Below are positions 1 through 8,391 of a stretch of 64,000 nucleotides of DNA, piece after piece. The position numbers and the translations under genes are program-made. Below the pieces are notes generated by a model. The model had not been told where the DNA came from. It saw only the letters and a list, made by a program, of their open reading frames with translations, and did no database searches. How positions within the stretch are numbered: position 1 is the stretch's first letter; each line of letters begins with the position of its first letter. The stretch covers positions 1 through 64,000 of the forward strand of contig NVUL01000001.1 in assembly GCA_002401885.1 (NCBI GenBank). The letters are read 5' to 3'. The stretch comes from SAR86 cluster bacterium (GTDB lineage: Bacteria; Pseudomonadota; Gammaproteobacteria; Pseudomonadales; Pseudohongiellaceae).

Positions 1-1106
1 AACATCAAGCCGCCACTGAGGGCCAGCACGACAAGCCAGAAGCTTCCTGTATCGATTAACGGGAACAAAGCAAACGCCCAGACCCCGGTAAGAATGGCTC
101 CCAGCATAAATATTCCTCGCCTACCCTTTCTATCGGAATAAGCGGCAGCCATAAACTGGGCCGGTATTTGCAATACCGAAGCGAGTAATACCGCAAAAAG
201 CATCTCGTCCCTCGTCATTCCAGCACCGTCAGCATCGGTTCCGTAGGCCAACACAAAACCTATCAATATATAGAATGCGACTTGTATTGAGAGGAACGCG
301 CCTGCGGCTAATGCAATGCGCTTGGGGTACTTCGCTATAGCCTCCAACACAGGCGAACGCCTAACCACGGCCGCCTCGGGTTGTTCCGCTTGCTTCTTCT
401 TCTGCAATTCCTGCAGCTCTTTAAAAGCATCGGTTTCTTCCATATTTAGCTGCACATACATACTGATACCAATCAATAGGACACTCGATATGAAGGGAAT
501 CCGCCACCCCCATTGCATAAACGCATCCTCAGATACGGTATAGCTGATTACCATGAATGCTATATTAGCGAGTATGACGCCGACAGGTGCGCCTGCTTGA
601 GCATAGGCACCGTAGTAGCCACGTTTGTCCGCTGGCGCGCTCTCGGTAACGAGCAACATGGCTCCACCCCACTGACCGCCAATCGCAAGGCCCTGTGTGA
701 ATCGGAGAAGGCTTAATAGAATTGGCGCGGCAATACCGATAGTTGCGAAGGTAGGCAATAGTCCGATCAGGGTCGATGCAATACCCATCATCATCAACGC
801 TATTACCAGTGTGCGCTTGCGCCCAACACGGTCACCGAAATGACCGAACAGAATGCCACCAACGGGACGCGCTATAAAACCGAAGGCGAATGTTCCAAAG
901 GAGAGTATAAGGCCCATTGTTGGTGTGCTATCGGGAAAGAACGCCGATGGAAAAACAAGGGCGGCCGCCGTAGCATAGAGGAAAAAGTCGTACCACTCGA
1001 TACTGGAACCCGCTAGCGCAGTCAATGCGACTTTGCGCATGCTCGATTCGGCATGCGCCGTATCTGCAGAACTTACATCGGTTGCGGTGCCTGAATCAGC
1101 GACCAT
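1..1106 (-). CDS. MHS-family MFS transporter (partial, C-terminus outside window)
   Basis: My translation of the minus strand from the ATG at 1106 stays open to the window edge, about 368 codons, so the C-terminus is missing. The N-terminus carries the phrase SIEWYDFFLY, followed by GHFGDRVGRKRTL, the classic cytoplasmic loop motif of the metabolite:H+ symporter branch of the major facilitator superfamily (ProP, ShiA, KgtP relatives). Several hydrophobic helices follow, with a charged Lys/Glu-rich central loop near residues 215-235. A good ribosome binding site (TGGAGG) precedes the start. The family takes up organic acids, betaines or similar small solutes at the inner membrane; the substrate cannot be read from the sequence. 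It is divergent from the gene at 1224. Confidence 0.85.
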   Translation of the reverse strand, partial: MVADSGTATDVSSADTAHAESSMRKVALTALAGSSIEWYDFFLYATAAALVFPSAFFPDSTPTMGLILSFGTFAFGFIARPVGGILFGHFGDRVGRKRTLVIALMMMGIASTLIGLLPTFATIGIAAPILLSLLRFTQGLAIGGQWGGAMLLVTESAPADKRGYYGAYAQAGAPVGVILANIAFMVISYTVSEDAFMQWGWRIPFISSVLLIGISMYVQLNMEETDAFKELQELQKKKQAEQPEAAVVRRSPVLEAIAKYPKRIALAAGAFLSIQVAFYILIGFVLAYGTDADGAGMTRDEMLFAVLLASVLQIPAQFMAAAYSDRKGRRGIFMLGAILTGVWAFALFPLIDTGSFWLVVLALSGGLM

Positions 1107-1223
1107 GGTGCCTCCAGTTTTCGTCTAATTATTATTGGTGGTCTGCGAACAAACCTGTTCAGCAGCATAACAGGAAATTTCGCAGCGCCGCATTAAATTG
1201 AGTCGAAAGCCTGTGAATCCAGT

Positions 1224-1673
1224 ATGATTGGCAGGATGTATTACGAATTAGTCAGACTATTGCACTTCGCAGCGATCTTCACGTTCGCGGGCGCCTTGGT
1301 CATACAAAATATGGCTATCAAGCCACAGATCGGAGGGGAAGATGCACGCAACCTAGCGAAGGTAGATGCTGTTTGTGGAATAAGCGCGCTTTTCGTCTTG
1401 GCCTTTGGCCTAACTCTATGGCTATGGGTGGGCAAGCCCAGCGAGTTCTACTCAAGCAATCCCATATTCCACGCTAAGATTGGCCTGTTCACCCTGATGG
1501 TGTTGTGCGCTATCGTTCCCACGATATTTTTTAACAAACACCGGAAGTCCGAAGAAGAAATAATCGAGGTACCTAAACTGCTGAGGCTGTTATTGAAGTT
1601 TCAGCTAGTACTACTGGTGTTAATCCCTGTGCTGGCCCTCCTTATGGCAAGAGGCATCGGGATCAGCTCCTAG
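1224..1673 (+). CDS. DUF2214 family small membrane protein
   Basis: The product is 149 residues with four predicted membrane helices (about 10-30, 48-68, 83-103 and 125-145). It shows the pattern I associate with DUF2214: an N-terminal LLHFAAIF segment, then KVDAVCGISALFVLAFGL, then NPIFHAKIGLF. Function is unknown. A second ATG four codons in, at 1236, gives an equally plausible start (MYYELVR). It is a single gene, divergent from the MHS transporter and convergent with the aminotransferase, so no operon partner suggests a role. A short CCTGTT/AACAGG dyad at 1154-1174 lies in the upstream region. Confidence 0.7.
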   Translation: MIGRMYYELVRLLHFAAIFTFAGALVIQNMAIKPQIGGEDARNLAKVDAVCGISALFVLAFGLTLWLWVGKPSEFYSSNPIFHAKIGLFTLMVLCAIVPTIFFNKHRKSEEEIIEVPKLLRLLLKFQLVLLVLIPVLALLMARGIGISS

Positions 1674-1687
1674 CGCACTGCTGAGAA

Positions 1688-1735
1688 TTATCGTCCGATC
1701 GTTTGATCCCAATTCAACGGCTGATACTTTCTTTT
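1688..1735 (-). pseudogene. Vestigial 3' end of a second DmpA-like aminopeptidase gene
   Basis: In a frame different from the overlapping aminotransferase, the minus strand reads KYQPLNWDQTIGR followed by stop (TAA at 1688-1690). The intact aminopeptidase at 3179-4369 ends KYRSLNWDQTIGR-stop. I count 34 of 45 identical bases over the two ends, and most differences near the stop are synonymous in the peptidase frame (Thr, Ile, Arg and stop codons). Similarity stops abruptly upstream of about 1735, inside the aminotransferase coding sequence. I infer that a deletion or recombination joined an aminotransferase gene to the tail of a peptidase paralogue. Confidence 0.7.
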
Positions 1736-3075
1736 AGGCCAAGTTCTGTGAATGCCCCATCAATTGCTTTGGCAAGTTTCTCGACTATTTCCCGAACTTG
1801 ATCCGAACTAATGATAAATGGAGGTGCCAGTAAAATATGGTTGCCTCGCAGCCCATCGACCGTACCGCTCCCCGGGTAACACATCAAACACTGCTCCATC
1901 GCATGATGCTTAATCAATTGATCAATCTTAAGGTCAGGAGAAAATGGCTGCTTAGTCTTCTTATTCGAGACCAACTCTATCCCCCAGAACAAACCGCGAC
2001 CACGGATATCTCCAATAGCAGGATGGTTAGAGAATCTCTGGTTTAGTGCCTGTTGCAGTTCTTCCCCCTTCTCGCAAACATTTTGTAACAAATTTTCTTC
2101 TTCGATGCTTTCCTGAACGGCAAGTGCTGCAGCACAAGCGGTCGAATGTGAGAGATAAGTGTGCCCATGCTTGAATGATCCGGAACCGGTTCGTACAGCC
2201 TCAAAAATATCATGTGAACATAGCATTGCTCCTATGGGCTGATAACCCGCCCCCAGAGCCTTCGCGACAGCGACGATATCGGGTCGCAGCGCCTCCTGTT
2301 CACAAGCGAATAGACTACCGGTGCGTCCCATGCCACACATGACCTCGTCGAGAATGAGTAAAATTCCATGCTTGTCGCAAATTTCCCGGATTCGTTTCCA
2401 GTAACCCGGAGTCGGAACCAATACGCCGGCAGTAGCACCTCCTACAGTCTCAGCAACAAATGCGATGACATTTTCTGCTCCTATTTGCTGTAAGCGAGAG
2501 TCCAGCTCATTAGCTGCCCTCAATCCGTAGTCTTCGACGGATTCATCCGCTCCCTGATTTCTGTACTGGTAGCAAGGACTGATGTGCTCAATGTCCATGA
2601 GCAGAGGTCCATAGGCTTCTCGTCTGGCCTTGTTTCCGCCTACCGCCAATGCTCCTAGGGTATTCCCATGATAACTCTGACGACGCGCAATAAAGGTACG
2701 CCGCTGGGGCTCCCCCTTCTCTAGATGGTACTGTCGTGCCAGCTTCAATGCAGACTCGATAGCCTCGGAACCACCGGACACAAAGTAGACATGTTCAATT
2801 CCTTCCGGCGCACGCTGCACCAGAAAATCGGCCAACTGTTCTGCAGGCTCAGAGGTAAAGAAGGCAGAATGGGCAAATGCCAGCTTATCCAGCTGATCTT
2901 TTATCGCCTGTGTAACTCGAGGATGGGAGTAACCGAGACAGGAAACTGCTGCGCCACCACAGGCATCCAGATAGCGTTTACCATTACTATCTACAACATA
3001 GGGGCCGTCGCCATAGCTCGCCACAGGGAGCTTAGACTGAGTCTGGCGGTGCAGTATATGAGTATCGTTATGCAT
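1714..3075 (-). CDS. Class III (omega) aminotransferase, PLP-dependent
   Basis: A 453-residue fold-type I transaminase, full length for the family. It shows the phosphate-binding SGGSEAIESALKLAR segment (99-113), the cofactor-contacting YHGNTLGAL, the Asp of ILDEVMCGMGRTG (D243), and the Schiff-base Lys in VAKALGAGYQP (K272). Members move amino groups from omega-, beta- or gamma-amino acids, diamines or aromatic amines to 2-oxoacids in the cytoplasm; the exact substrate is not predictable. It lies 103 bases downstream of the DmpA-like peptidase on the same strand, which suggests use of peptide-derived (perhaps beta-) amino acids. Its last codons overlap a vestige of another peptidase gene, so its natural C-terminus may have been replaced. 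Confidence 0.85.
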   Translation of the reverse strand: MHNDTHILHRQTQSKLPVASYGDGPYVVDSNGKRYLDACGGAAVSCLGYSHPRVTQAIKDQLDKLAFAHSAFFTSEPAEQLADFLVQRAPEGIEHVYFVSGGSEAIESALKLARQYHLEKGEPQRRTFIARRQSYHGNTLGALAVGGNKARREAYGPLLMDIEHISPCYQYRNQGADESVEDYGLRAANELDSRLQQIGAENVIAFVAETVGGATAGVLVPTPGYWKRIREICDKHGILLILDEVMCGMGRTGSLFACEQEALRPDIVAVAKALGAGYQPIGAMLCSHDIFEAVRTGSGSFKHGHTYLSHSTACAAALAVQESIEEENLLQNVCEKGEELQQALNQRFSNHPAIGDIRGRGLFWGIELVSNKKTKQPFSPDLKIDQLIKHHAMEQCLMCYPGSGTVDGLRGNHILLAPPFIISSDQVREIVEKLAKAIDGAFTELGLKESISR

Positions 3076-3178
3076 GCAATCTCCTCGTTGCCAAGCGATT
3101 GGAATAATCGATGACGTGACGCGCGGACTCGCTCAATCAGCGTCTAATTGTCACTCACGAACTAGTCGAATAACTTAT

Positions 3179-4369
3179 TCACCTTCCTATGGTTTGATCC
3201 CAATTTAACGATCGATACTTTTCCAAAATAGACATCAGATCATCGATGGGAATTGCTCGCAGTTCGCCACGGGAGCTGCTCACCGTTGTGGCTTTAAAAA
3301 TGGCGTTATAAATTGCCTCTTCAGTAGCCTCGGCAGTTGCTGCAAACAACGGCGTCATGGACTCGTTAACTACTACTTCGATAGGTACCGGGACCTCACT
3401 CACCCGAGGCTTACGCACATTGGGATTGGTCGAAAAGGCAATAACATAGTCACCAGAGCCATTGCTGGCAAAGGAGCCCGTGCGAGCCAGTCCCATGAGT
3501 GCGCGCTTAGCGACTCGATCCAAACTACGTGCGTTCAATGGCGCATCGGTCGCTACAACCATCATAATCGAACCATCTTCTTTGTCTGTATCCGCTACTG
3601 GCTCGAGAAATTCGCGATAGGAATAGCTGCCTAACTCTCGCCCAACGGGAGCACCATTGATTGACAGCGCACCTCCATAGTTCGTCTGCACTAAAACGCC
3701 TATCGTATAGCCACCTAGTTCATCGGGTAAGACTCTGGAACTTGTGCCAATTCCGCCTTTCCAGCCAAAGGCCTGGGTGCCGGTACCGGCGCCGACGCTG
3801 CCCTCGGCAACTGGACCACTCTTCGCGTTGTCCAATGCGGCATAGACCTGGTCTTTCTGGATTGGGTCCGCCCACATATTGTTAACGCGGCTGTCGTTGG
3901 TTTCTCCTACTATGGGATTCAGCGTGTGCTCACCCATTCCGGGTTGCTCGTACATCCATTCCTTAAGCGCATTCGCAGCACTCCATACACAGAGTGTACA
4001 GGTCAATAGTATCGGTGTTTCAATTTCGCCAAATTCGCGAACCTGGGTCTCACCGACCATTTTCCCATAGCCGTTTCCCGTATGAATCCAGGCGGGAATA
4101 GGATGGGTATAGAGATTTCCTGGCGCGGGGATGATAGCGGTTACGCCGGTGCGAATATCATCACCTTCAATAACAGTTGTATGCCCCACTCGCACACCTT
4201 CAACATCGGTGATCGCGTTCAATTCGCCGGTCTGGAATACACCCACCACAACACCCGCCTCACGGGCACGTGGTCTCGATTCGGACTGAGCTAACGCAGG
4301 TGGAGTTGCGCTGCTCACGCAGAGTAAAGTTAGCACTGATAGGTTTCGAATCATTAGCTTGCTTAGCAT
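3179..4369 (-). CDS. P1 family peptidase (DmpA/BapA-type aminopeptidase), exported
   Basis: The product is 396 residues with a Sec signal peptide (about 1-28, cleaved after ALAQ). The family (S58) makes a precursor that self-cleaves at a Gly-Ser bond; the new N-terminal Ser is the nucleophile. Here the site is G266-S267 in KEDGSIMMVVATDAP. The upstream GWKGGIGTSSR segment and the conserved Asn in VQTNYGG (N230) are present, as is GLARTGS after the nucleophile. DmpA removes D- or L-residues from peptide N-termini; BapA releases beta-amino acids. Location should be periplasmic. The neighbouring omega-aminotransferase fits a catabolic pair. Which of the two specificities applies cannot be decided from the sequence. 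Confidence 0.85.
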   Translation of the reverse strand: MLSKLMIRNLSVLTLLCVSSATPPALAQSESRPRAREAGVVVGVFQTGELNAITDVEGVRVGHTTVIEGDDIRTGVTAIIPAPGNLYTHPIPAWIHTGNGYGKMVGETQVREFGEIETPILLTCTLCVWSAANALKEWMYEQPGMGEHTLNPIVGETNDSRVNNMWADPIQKDQVYAALDNAKSGPVAEGSVGAGTGTQAFGWKGGIGTSSRVLPDELGGYTIGVLVQTNYGGALSINGAPVGRELGSYSYREFLEPVADTDKEDGSIMMVVATDAPLNARSLDRVAKRALMGLARTGSFASNGSGDYVIAFSTNPNVRKPRVSEVPVPIEVVVNESMTPLFAATAEATEEAIYNAIFKATTVSSSRGELRAIPIDDLMSILEKYRSLNWDQTIGR

Positions 4370-4575
4370 TTCGCGCTCTCTTTAATCAATTGGCTAGGAA
4401 TTGAATCAAGCCTTTAGCCGGAGTGGGTTTTTCATTGTAGCACCCTGCCAAATTACTGCGGGTCGGATCGAGCTCGGCGTGGCCCTGTTTGGCTTGAAAA
4501 CAAGTGAGGCATTCGCTCAATCTGTTATTCTTTGTATTTGCAACGACCCACGGTGATAACTCCTAGGATCTCAGC

Positions 4576-5364
4576 ATGAAGAGAATACGCTCTCCTCTTT
4601 CATTGAACTCATCGCTCACCTATTCCGCAGCCTTCTTACCGATGCTGTTTGTTTCGGCTTGCCTAGGTCAGGATCTCGATACACGAGCACTCGAAGTGGC
4701 CTTATCGGGGCCCGATAGAGAGGTTACCGACTTCGCGAGAGACGGCGCAAGAAAGCCAGTTCAAGTTCTTGAATTTCTTGGTATCCAAGCAGGCATGACG
4801 GTATTGGACCTGTATGCAGCCGGAGGCTACTACACCTTCATCCTCTCCAAAGCCGTAGGCGAGAACGGAACGGTATATGCGCAGAACACGGAACGCGGTT
4901 TGCGCTTCGTGGAAGATCGTCAGAATATCACCCAGGGTGAGGCGCTAACTGCCAAGATAGAGCGAGGTGATTTGCGCAACGTCGTCCAAATAGTAAGACC
5001 TCTCAAGGATATCGACCTAGCAGAGAATTCTGTGGACCTCGTGATCGTAGCGCAGACACTGCACGACTATTACAACCCCAACCCAGAGCGCGCACTGCAG
5101 ATGCTTCTGCAACTTAGACTCTTGCTGAAACCCGGAGGCGTACTCGGCATTACCGACCATGTCGGTGTTGCGGGTAGAGACAATCGAGACCTGCACCGTA
5201 TGCAAATTCAGCAGGCCGTGGAGTTGGCCCGACAGGCCGGTTTCGAGGTTGAGGCCAGCGAAGTTTTACGGGTTTCCACGGACGACCATAGCCGCAGCAT
5301 ATTCGATCCGCGGCTCAACCGCAGCACCGATCGATTCCTGTTGAAGCTTAGCAAACCGTTGTGA
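4576..5364 (+). CDS. Exported class I SAM-dependent methyltransferase-like lipoprotein
   Basis: A 262-residue protein. Residues 1-30 form a signal peptide ending in a lipobox-like VSAC, so it could be a lipoprotein or a Sec-exported protein. The rest is a Rossmann methyltransferase fold. Motif I is modified (VLDLYAAGGYYTFILSKAVG, residues 75-94), and the post-II region reads SVDLVIVAQTLHDYY, followed by LLKPGGVLGITDHV, typical of class I enzymes. A methyltransferase outside the cytoplasm is unexpected because SAM is cytoplasmic; close relatives in proteobacteria are often annotated with the same exported arrangement. An AGGA ribosome binding site precedes the ATG. The substrate is unknown. 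It is a single gene with a 206-base divergent upstream region. Confidence 0.75.
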   Translation: MKRIRSPLSLNSSLTYSAAFLPMLFVSACLGQDLDTRALEVALSGPDREVTDFARDGARKPVQVLEFLGIQAGMTVLDLYAAGGYYTFILSKAVGENGTVYAQNTERGLRFVEDRQNITQGEALTAKIERGDLRNVVQIVRPLKDIDLAENSVDLVIVAQTLHDYYNPNPERALQMLLQLRLLLKPGGVLGITDHVGVAGRDNRDLHRMQIQQAVELARQAGFEVEASEVLRVSTDDHSRSIFDPRLNRSTDRFLLKLSKPL

Positions 5365-5578
5365 TTCTCAAGACCAATTTCCAAATACCATTCTCAGAAG
5401 CCAATCCCGGCAGCAAATCGCAACAGCAATAGAGCTGGGAAATGCTATGAATCACATGGAGTTGATTGGGCATTTTTGGTAACCTCAGCGACGCATTACA
5501 GAAACTTTTTGCCACAGCCTAGTTGCATACACCCTCTAATTGGGCCCTAGTAAATAGCAATAAGAGAAAACAATAAAA

Positions 5579-6631
5579 ATGAAATCTACATCTAATTCGG
5601 CTTCTCTGAATGCCCCAGCTAGGCAGCATCGAATGTTGCAGCTGACTGCTACAGCGGCAATCTCCCTAACTTTGCTAGTTCCACTTACTGCTAACGCTCA
5701 GGACTCTGACTACGCGGCGCCGAGGACGGTAGACGGCGCACCAGACCTTCAGGGTATGTGGACTAGCAACACGATAACCCCTTTCACTCGCCCGGAAGAG
5801 TTTGGCGACAAGCTGATATTGAACCGCGAAGAAGCCATGCTGCTGGAGCAAGGCGTCGCCGACTACACTGCAGAGCAGGACCTGCCTAGCGACCCTGATC
5901 GCATACCGCCGGCGAAGGACCGCATCGAGCTCGCGGATAGCTACAACAATTTCTGGTTTGACGACGGCACTCGAGTCGCGCGCTATAACGGAGAATATCG
6001 CAGCTCGCTGCTAATAGACCCACCCAATGGTCGCATGCCTGCTTACACACCGGAGGCGGAAGAACGACTACGCGTTGCCGCCGAGCTACGCGAAGTGCGC
6101 GGCCCATTTGCGGGGCCAGAGAGTCGTCCCCTAGCCGAACGCTGTCTAATGTCATTCGGCTCTAGCAGTGGACCGCCGATGCTGCCTATTCTCTATAACA
6201 ATCACTATCAGATCGTGCAGTCACCGGGCTATGTGATGATTCTAGTTGAGATGGTTCATGACGCGCGCATTATTCGCATCGATGCCGACCCCCTGCCCGA
6301 CGCATTTCGCCCTTGGATGGGAGACTCGGTTGGTCGTTGGGAGGGAGATACGCTAGTCGTGGAAACTAGCAGATTAAATCCTAGCCAGAAATTTCGAAAC
6401 TCGACGGAAAATTTTCGCATCACCGAACGATTCACGCGAGTATCAGACACTGTTATGAACTACAGTTTCACGGCACAAGACCCAGACACCTTCGTGCAGC
6501 CTTTCTCCGCCGAGATGCCAATGAACCTGACTGACGATATCCTTTACGAGTATGCCTGCCATGAGGGCAACTATTCACTCCCGGGAGTGCTTGCCGGTGC
6601 ACGACTAGACGAAGCCCAGCAAACAAATTAA
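5579..6631 (+). CDS. Secreted protein of unknown function
   Basis: The product is 350 residues. The N-terminus (residues 15-40) is a long signal peptide with a probable cleavage after NAQ. The mature part begins with DGAPDLQGMWTS, a phrase I recognise from many secreted hypothetical proteins of soil and marine bacteria that often sit near redox enzymes or amidohydrolases. The middle contains GDSVGRWEGDTLVVETS and ends in a DDILYEYACHEGNY region; a few Cys and His residues are spread out but no metal or catalytic motif is clear. It is 29 bases upstream of the molybdoenzyme gene and is probably co-transcribed with it. I cannot assign a function. Confidence 0.7.
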   Translation: MKSTSNSASLNAPARQHRMLQLTATAAISLTLLVPLTANAQDSDYAAPRTVDGAPDLQGMWTSNTITPFTRPEEFGDKLILNREEAMLLEQGVADYTAEQDLPSDPDRIPPAKDRIELADSYNNFWFDDGTRVARYNGEYRSSLLIDPPNGRMPAYTPEAEERLRVAAELREVRGPFAGPESRPLAERCLMSFGSSSGPPMLPILYNNHYQIVQSPGYVMILVEMVHDARIIRIDADPLPDAFRPWMGDSVGRWEGDTLVVETSRLNPSQKFRNSTENFRITERFTRVSDTVMNYSFTAQDPDTFVQPFSAEMPMNLTDDILYEYACHEGNYSLPGVLAGARLDEAQQTN

Positions 6632-6660
6632 TTGCTGGCGAACAACAGAAGAGATCTCTT

Positions 6661-7974
6661 ATGAGTAAAAAGCAAGAACAGGGAATACATGAACTCTACA
6701 GCAAGGACCCCATCGCGGCGGACCGAATAGTATGGGGCCGCGAGAGTGATCCGCTGACGCGACGCGGCTTCCTGAAGAAAAGCGGTCTCGTTGCCATGAC
6801 CACCGCACTCGGCATGACCATACCCTTCTCACGCTTCATGCCTGCTGGTCTAATTCCAGCGGCCTTCGCTGCTGAAAGCTCCCCGCTGCAGATACCGGGA
6901 AAAGACGGCCTCATCGTGCTCAACGATCGACCTATCAACGCCGAGACTCCTGCTCACTTACTCGATGATGATGTCACACCGAACAATCGCATGTTCGTTC
7001 GCAATAACGGTATAGCGCCGGAAGATATCGATCCCGATACCTGGCAACTAGTGATTGGCGGCGAATCAGCCGAACGCTCCGTGACATTCACCATCGCCGA
7101 GCTTAGAGAACGTTTCGAATCCGTTACTTTGCAACTTCAACTGGAGTGCGGCGGTAACGGCCGCAGTGAATTTGTGCCAGGTGCAAGTGGCAACCAGTGG
7201 ACTACCGGTGCTATCGGCTGCCCCACTTTCACCGGCGTGAGACTGCGCGACGTGCTTAATTACTGCGGCGTGCTCGCCGATGCGGAATATATCGGCTACT
7301 ACGGCGCCGACACGCATCTAAGTGGCGATCCCGATCGCGATCCGATATCTCGCGGCGTACCCATCGAAAAGGCGTTAGAGCGAGAGTCACTCATCGCTTG
7401 GGCAATGAACGACGAGGATCTACCCCTACAAAATGGATATCCGTTACGCCTCGTCTGTGCAGGATGGCCTGCATCAGTCTCCGGTAAGTGGTTAAATCGC
7501 ATCGATATCCGCAATCAGGTCCACGATGGCGAAAAAATGTCTCCACCTTCATATTCGGTCCCGGCCGCACCCGTTGCACCCGGGACGCGTGTGCCGAATG
7601 AAGACATGCGCGTCATCGAATCGATGCCGGTCAAGTCGCTCATTACTTTTCCCGAGTCGGGCATAACGCAAGACATACGCGAGCGAATGACCGTCCGCGG
7701 TCATGCCTGGGCAGGCGACAGTCAAGTAGCCGGCGTCTTCATCTCCATCGACTTCGGCGCCACCTGGCTGCCGTCGGCACTGGCTGGCGCCGCAAATAGG
7801 CTGGCATGGCAGAACTGGGATACGTGGGTGCAGTTTCCTGAACCAGGCTACTACGAGGTGTGGGCGCGAGCGATGGATGTAGGGGGCCGCTCACAGCCCA
7901 TGGTTGTACCCGGTTGGAATCCTCGCGGCTATCTGAACAATGCCTGTCATAGGGTGGGCGTGCAGGTCGTCTAA
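6661..7974 (+). CDS. Sulfite oxidase-family molybdopterin oxidoreductase (SorA/YedY-like), Tat-exported
   Basis: The 437-residue product has a twin-arginine signal (TRRGFLKK at 33-40 followed by a hydrophobic stretch). The molybdopterin-binding domain holds the Mo-ligand Cys in LQLECGGNGRSEF (C163), and the fold continues with GYPLRLVCAGWPASVSGKWL. A C-terminal immunoglobulin-like dimerisation domain (about 325-437, VRGHAWAGDSQVAGVFISID) is as in SorA and plant sulfite oxidase. It should act in the periplasm and pass electrons to a cytochrome c. The gene for a small c-type cytochrome follows 38 bases later, matching the SorAB layout. Sulfite is the likely but unproven substrate; related enzymes oxidise other small molecules or reduce sulfoxides. 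Confidence 0.85.
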   Translation: MSKKQEQGIHELYSKDPIAADRIVWGRESDPLTRRGFLKKSGLVAMTTALGMTIPFSRFMPAGLIPAAFAAESSPLQIPGKDGLIVLNDRPINAETPAHLLDDDVTPNNRMFVRNNGIAPEDIDPDTWQLVIGGESAERSVTFTIAELRERFESVTLQLQLECGGNGRSEFVPGASGNQWTTGAIGCPTFTGVRLRDVLNYCGVLADAEYIGYYGADTHLSGDPDRDPISRGVPIEKALERESLIAWAMNDEDLPLQNGYPLRLVCAGWPASVSGKWLNRIDIRNQVHDGEKMSPPSYSVPAAPVAPGTRVPNEDMRVIESMPVKSLITFPESGITQDIRERMTVRGHAWAGDSQVAGVFISIDFGATWLPSALAGAANRLAWQNWDTWVQFPEPGYYEVWARAMDVGGRSQPMVVPGWNPRGYLNNACHRVGVQVV

Positions 7975-8012
7975 TCCAGGCTCATCGGCTGGCGATATTG
8001 GAAGTAGAAATC

Positions 8013-8384
8013 ATGACGAATAGAATGAAGACAATCTGGCTAACGTTAATCACGCTGTCACTGCCGCTGATTTTTACGACTGCGGGCTCGGCTGCACAGG
8101 AAAGTACTGCGTCAGGCGAATTGATTCAAGAAGAAGGCTGGCAGTTAGTACGCGACAATTGCACCGAGTGTCACTCCAGTCAGATCATCGTGCAGAATTC
8201 GGGCAGTAGAGAAGTCTGGAAGAGTCGCATCGAATGGATGCAGGACTCACAGGGCCTGGGCGAACTCGGTGCTGAACTCGAAGGCTCGATCCTCGATTAT
8301 CTGGCAACAAACTATGGACAGAAGACAGCTTCGCGTCGACAGGCACTGCCTGCACATCTCATGCCACCCAACCCTAACTTGTAG
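8013..8384 (+). CDS. Small exported monohaem cytochrome c (SorB-like partner)
   Basis: The product is 123 residues from the ATG at 8013; an upstream TTG at 7998 is in frame but the GGAAG ribosome binding site at 8000-8004 favours 8013. Residues 1-28 form a signal peptide (cleavage near GSAAQ). A single haem site CTECH lies at 50-54. No distal Met is obvious near the expected distance; candidate ligands are M76 and M117. The size, export and single haem suit the electron acceptor of the preceding sulfite oxidase-type enzyme. It ends 7 bases before the SRPBCC gene, so the set is probably one transcript. Confidence 0.8.
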   Translation: MTNRMKTIWLTLITLSLPLIFTTAGSAAQESTASGELIQEEGWQLVRDNCTECHSSQIIVQNSGSREVWKSRIEWMQDSQGLGELGAELEGSILDYLATNYGQKTASRRQALPAHLMPPNPNL

Positions 8385-8391
8385 CGAGCCA

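Noticed and set aside
316..716. Two plus-strand open frames at 316-543 and 513-716
   Set aside because: They lie antisense to the MHS transporter, which reads through the whole region with conserved family motifs.
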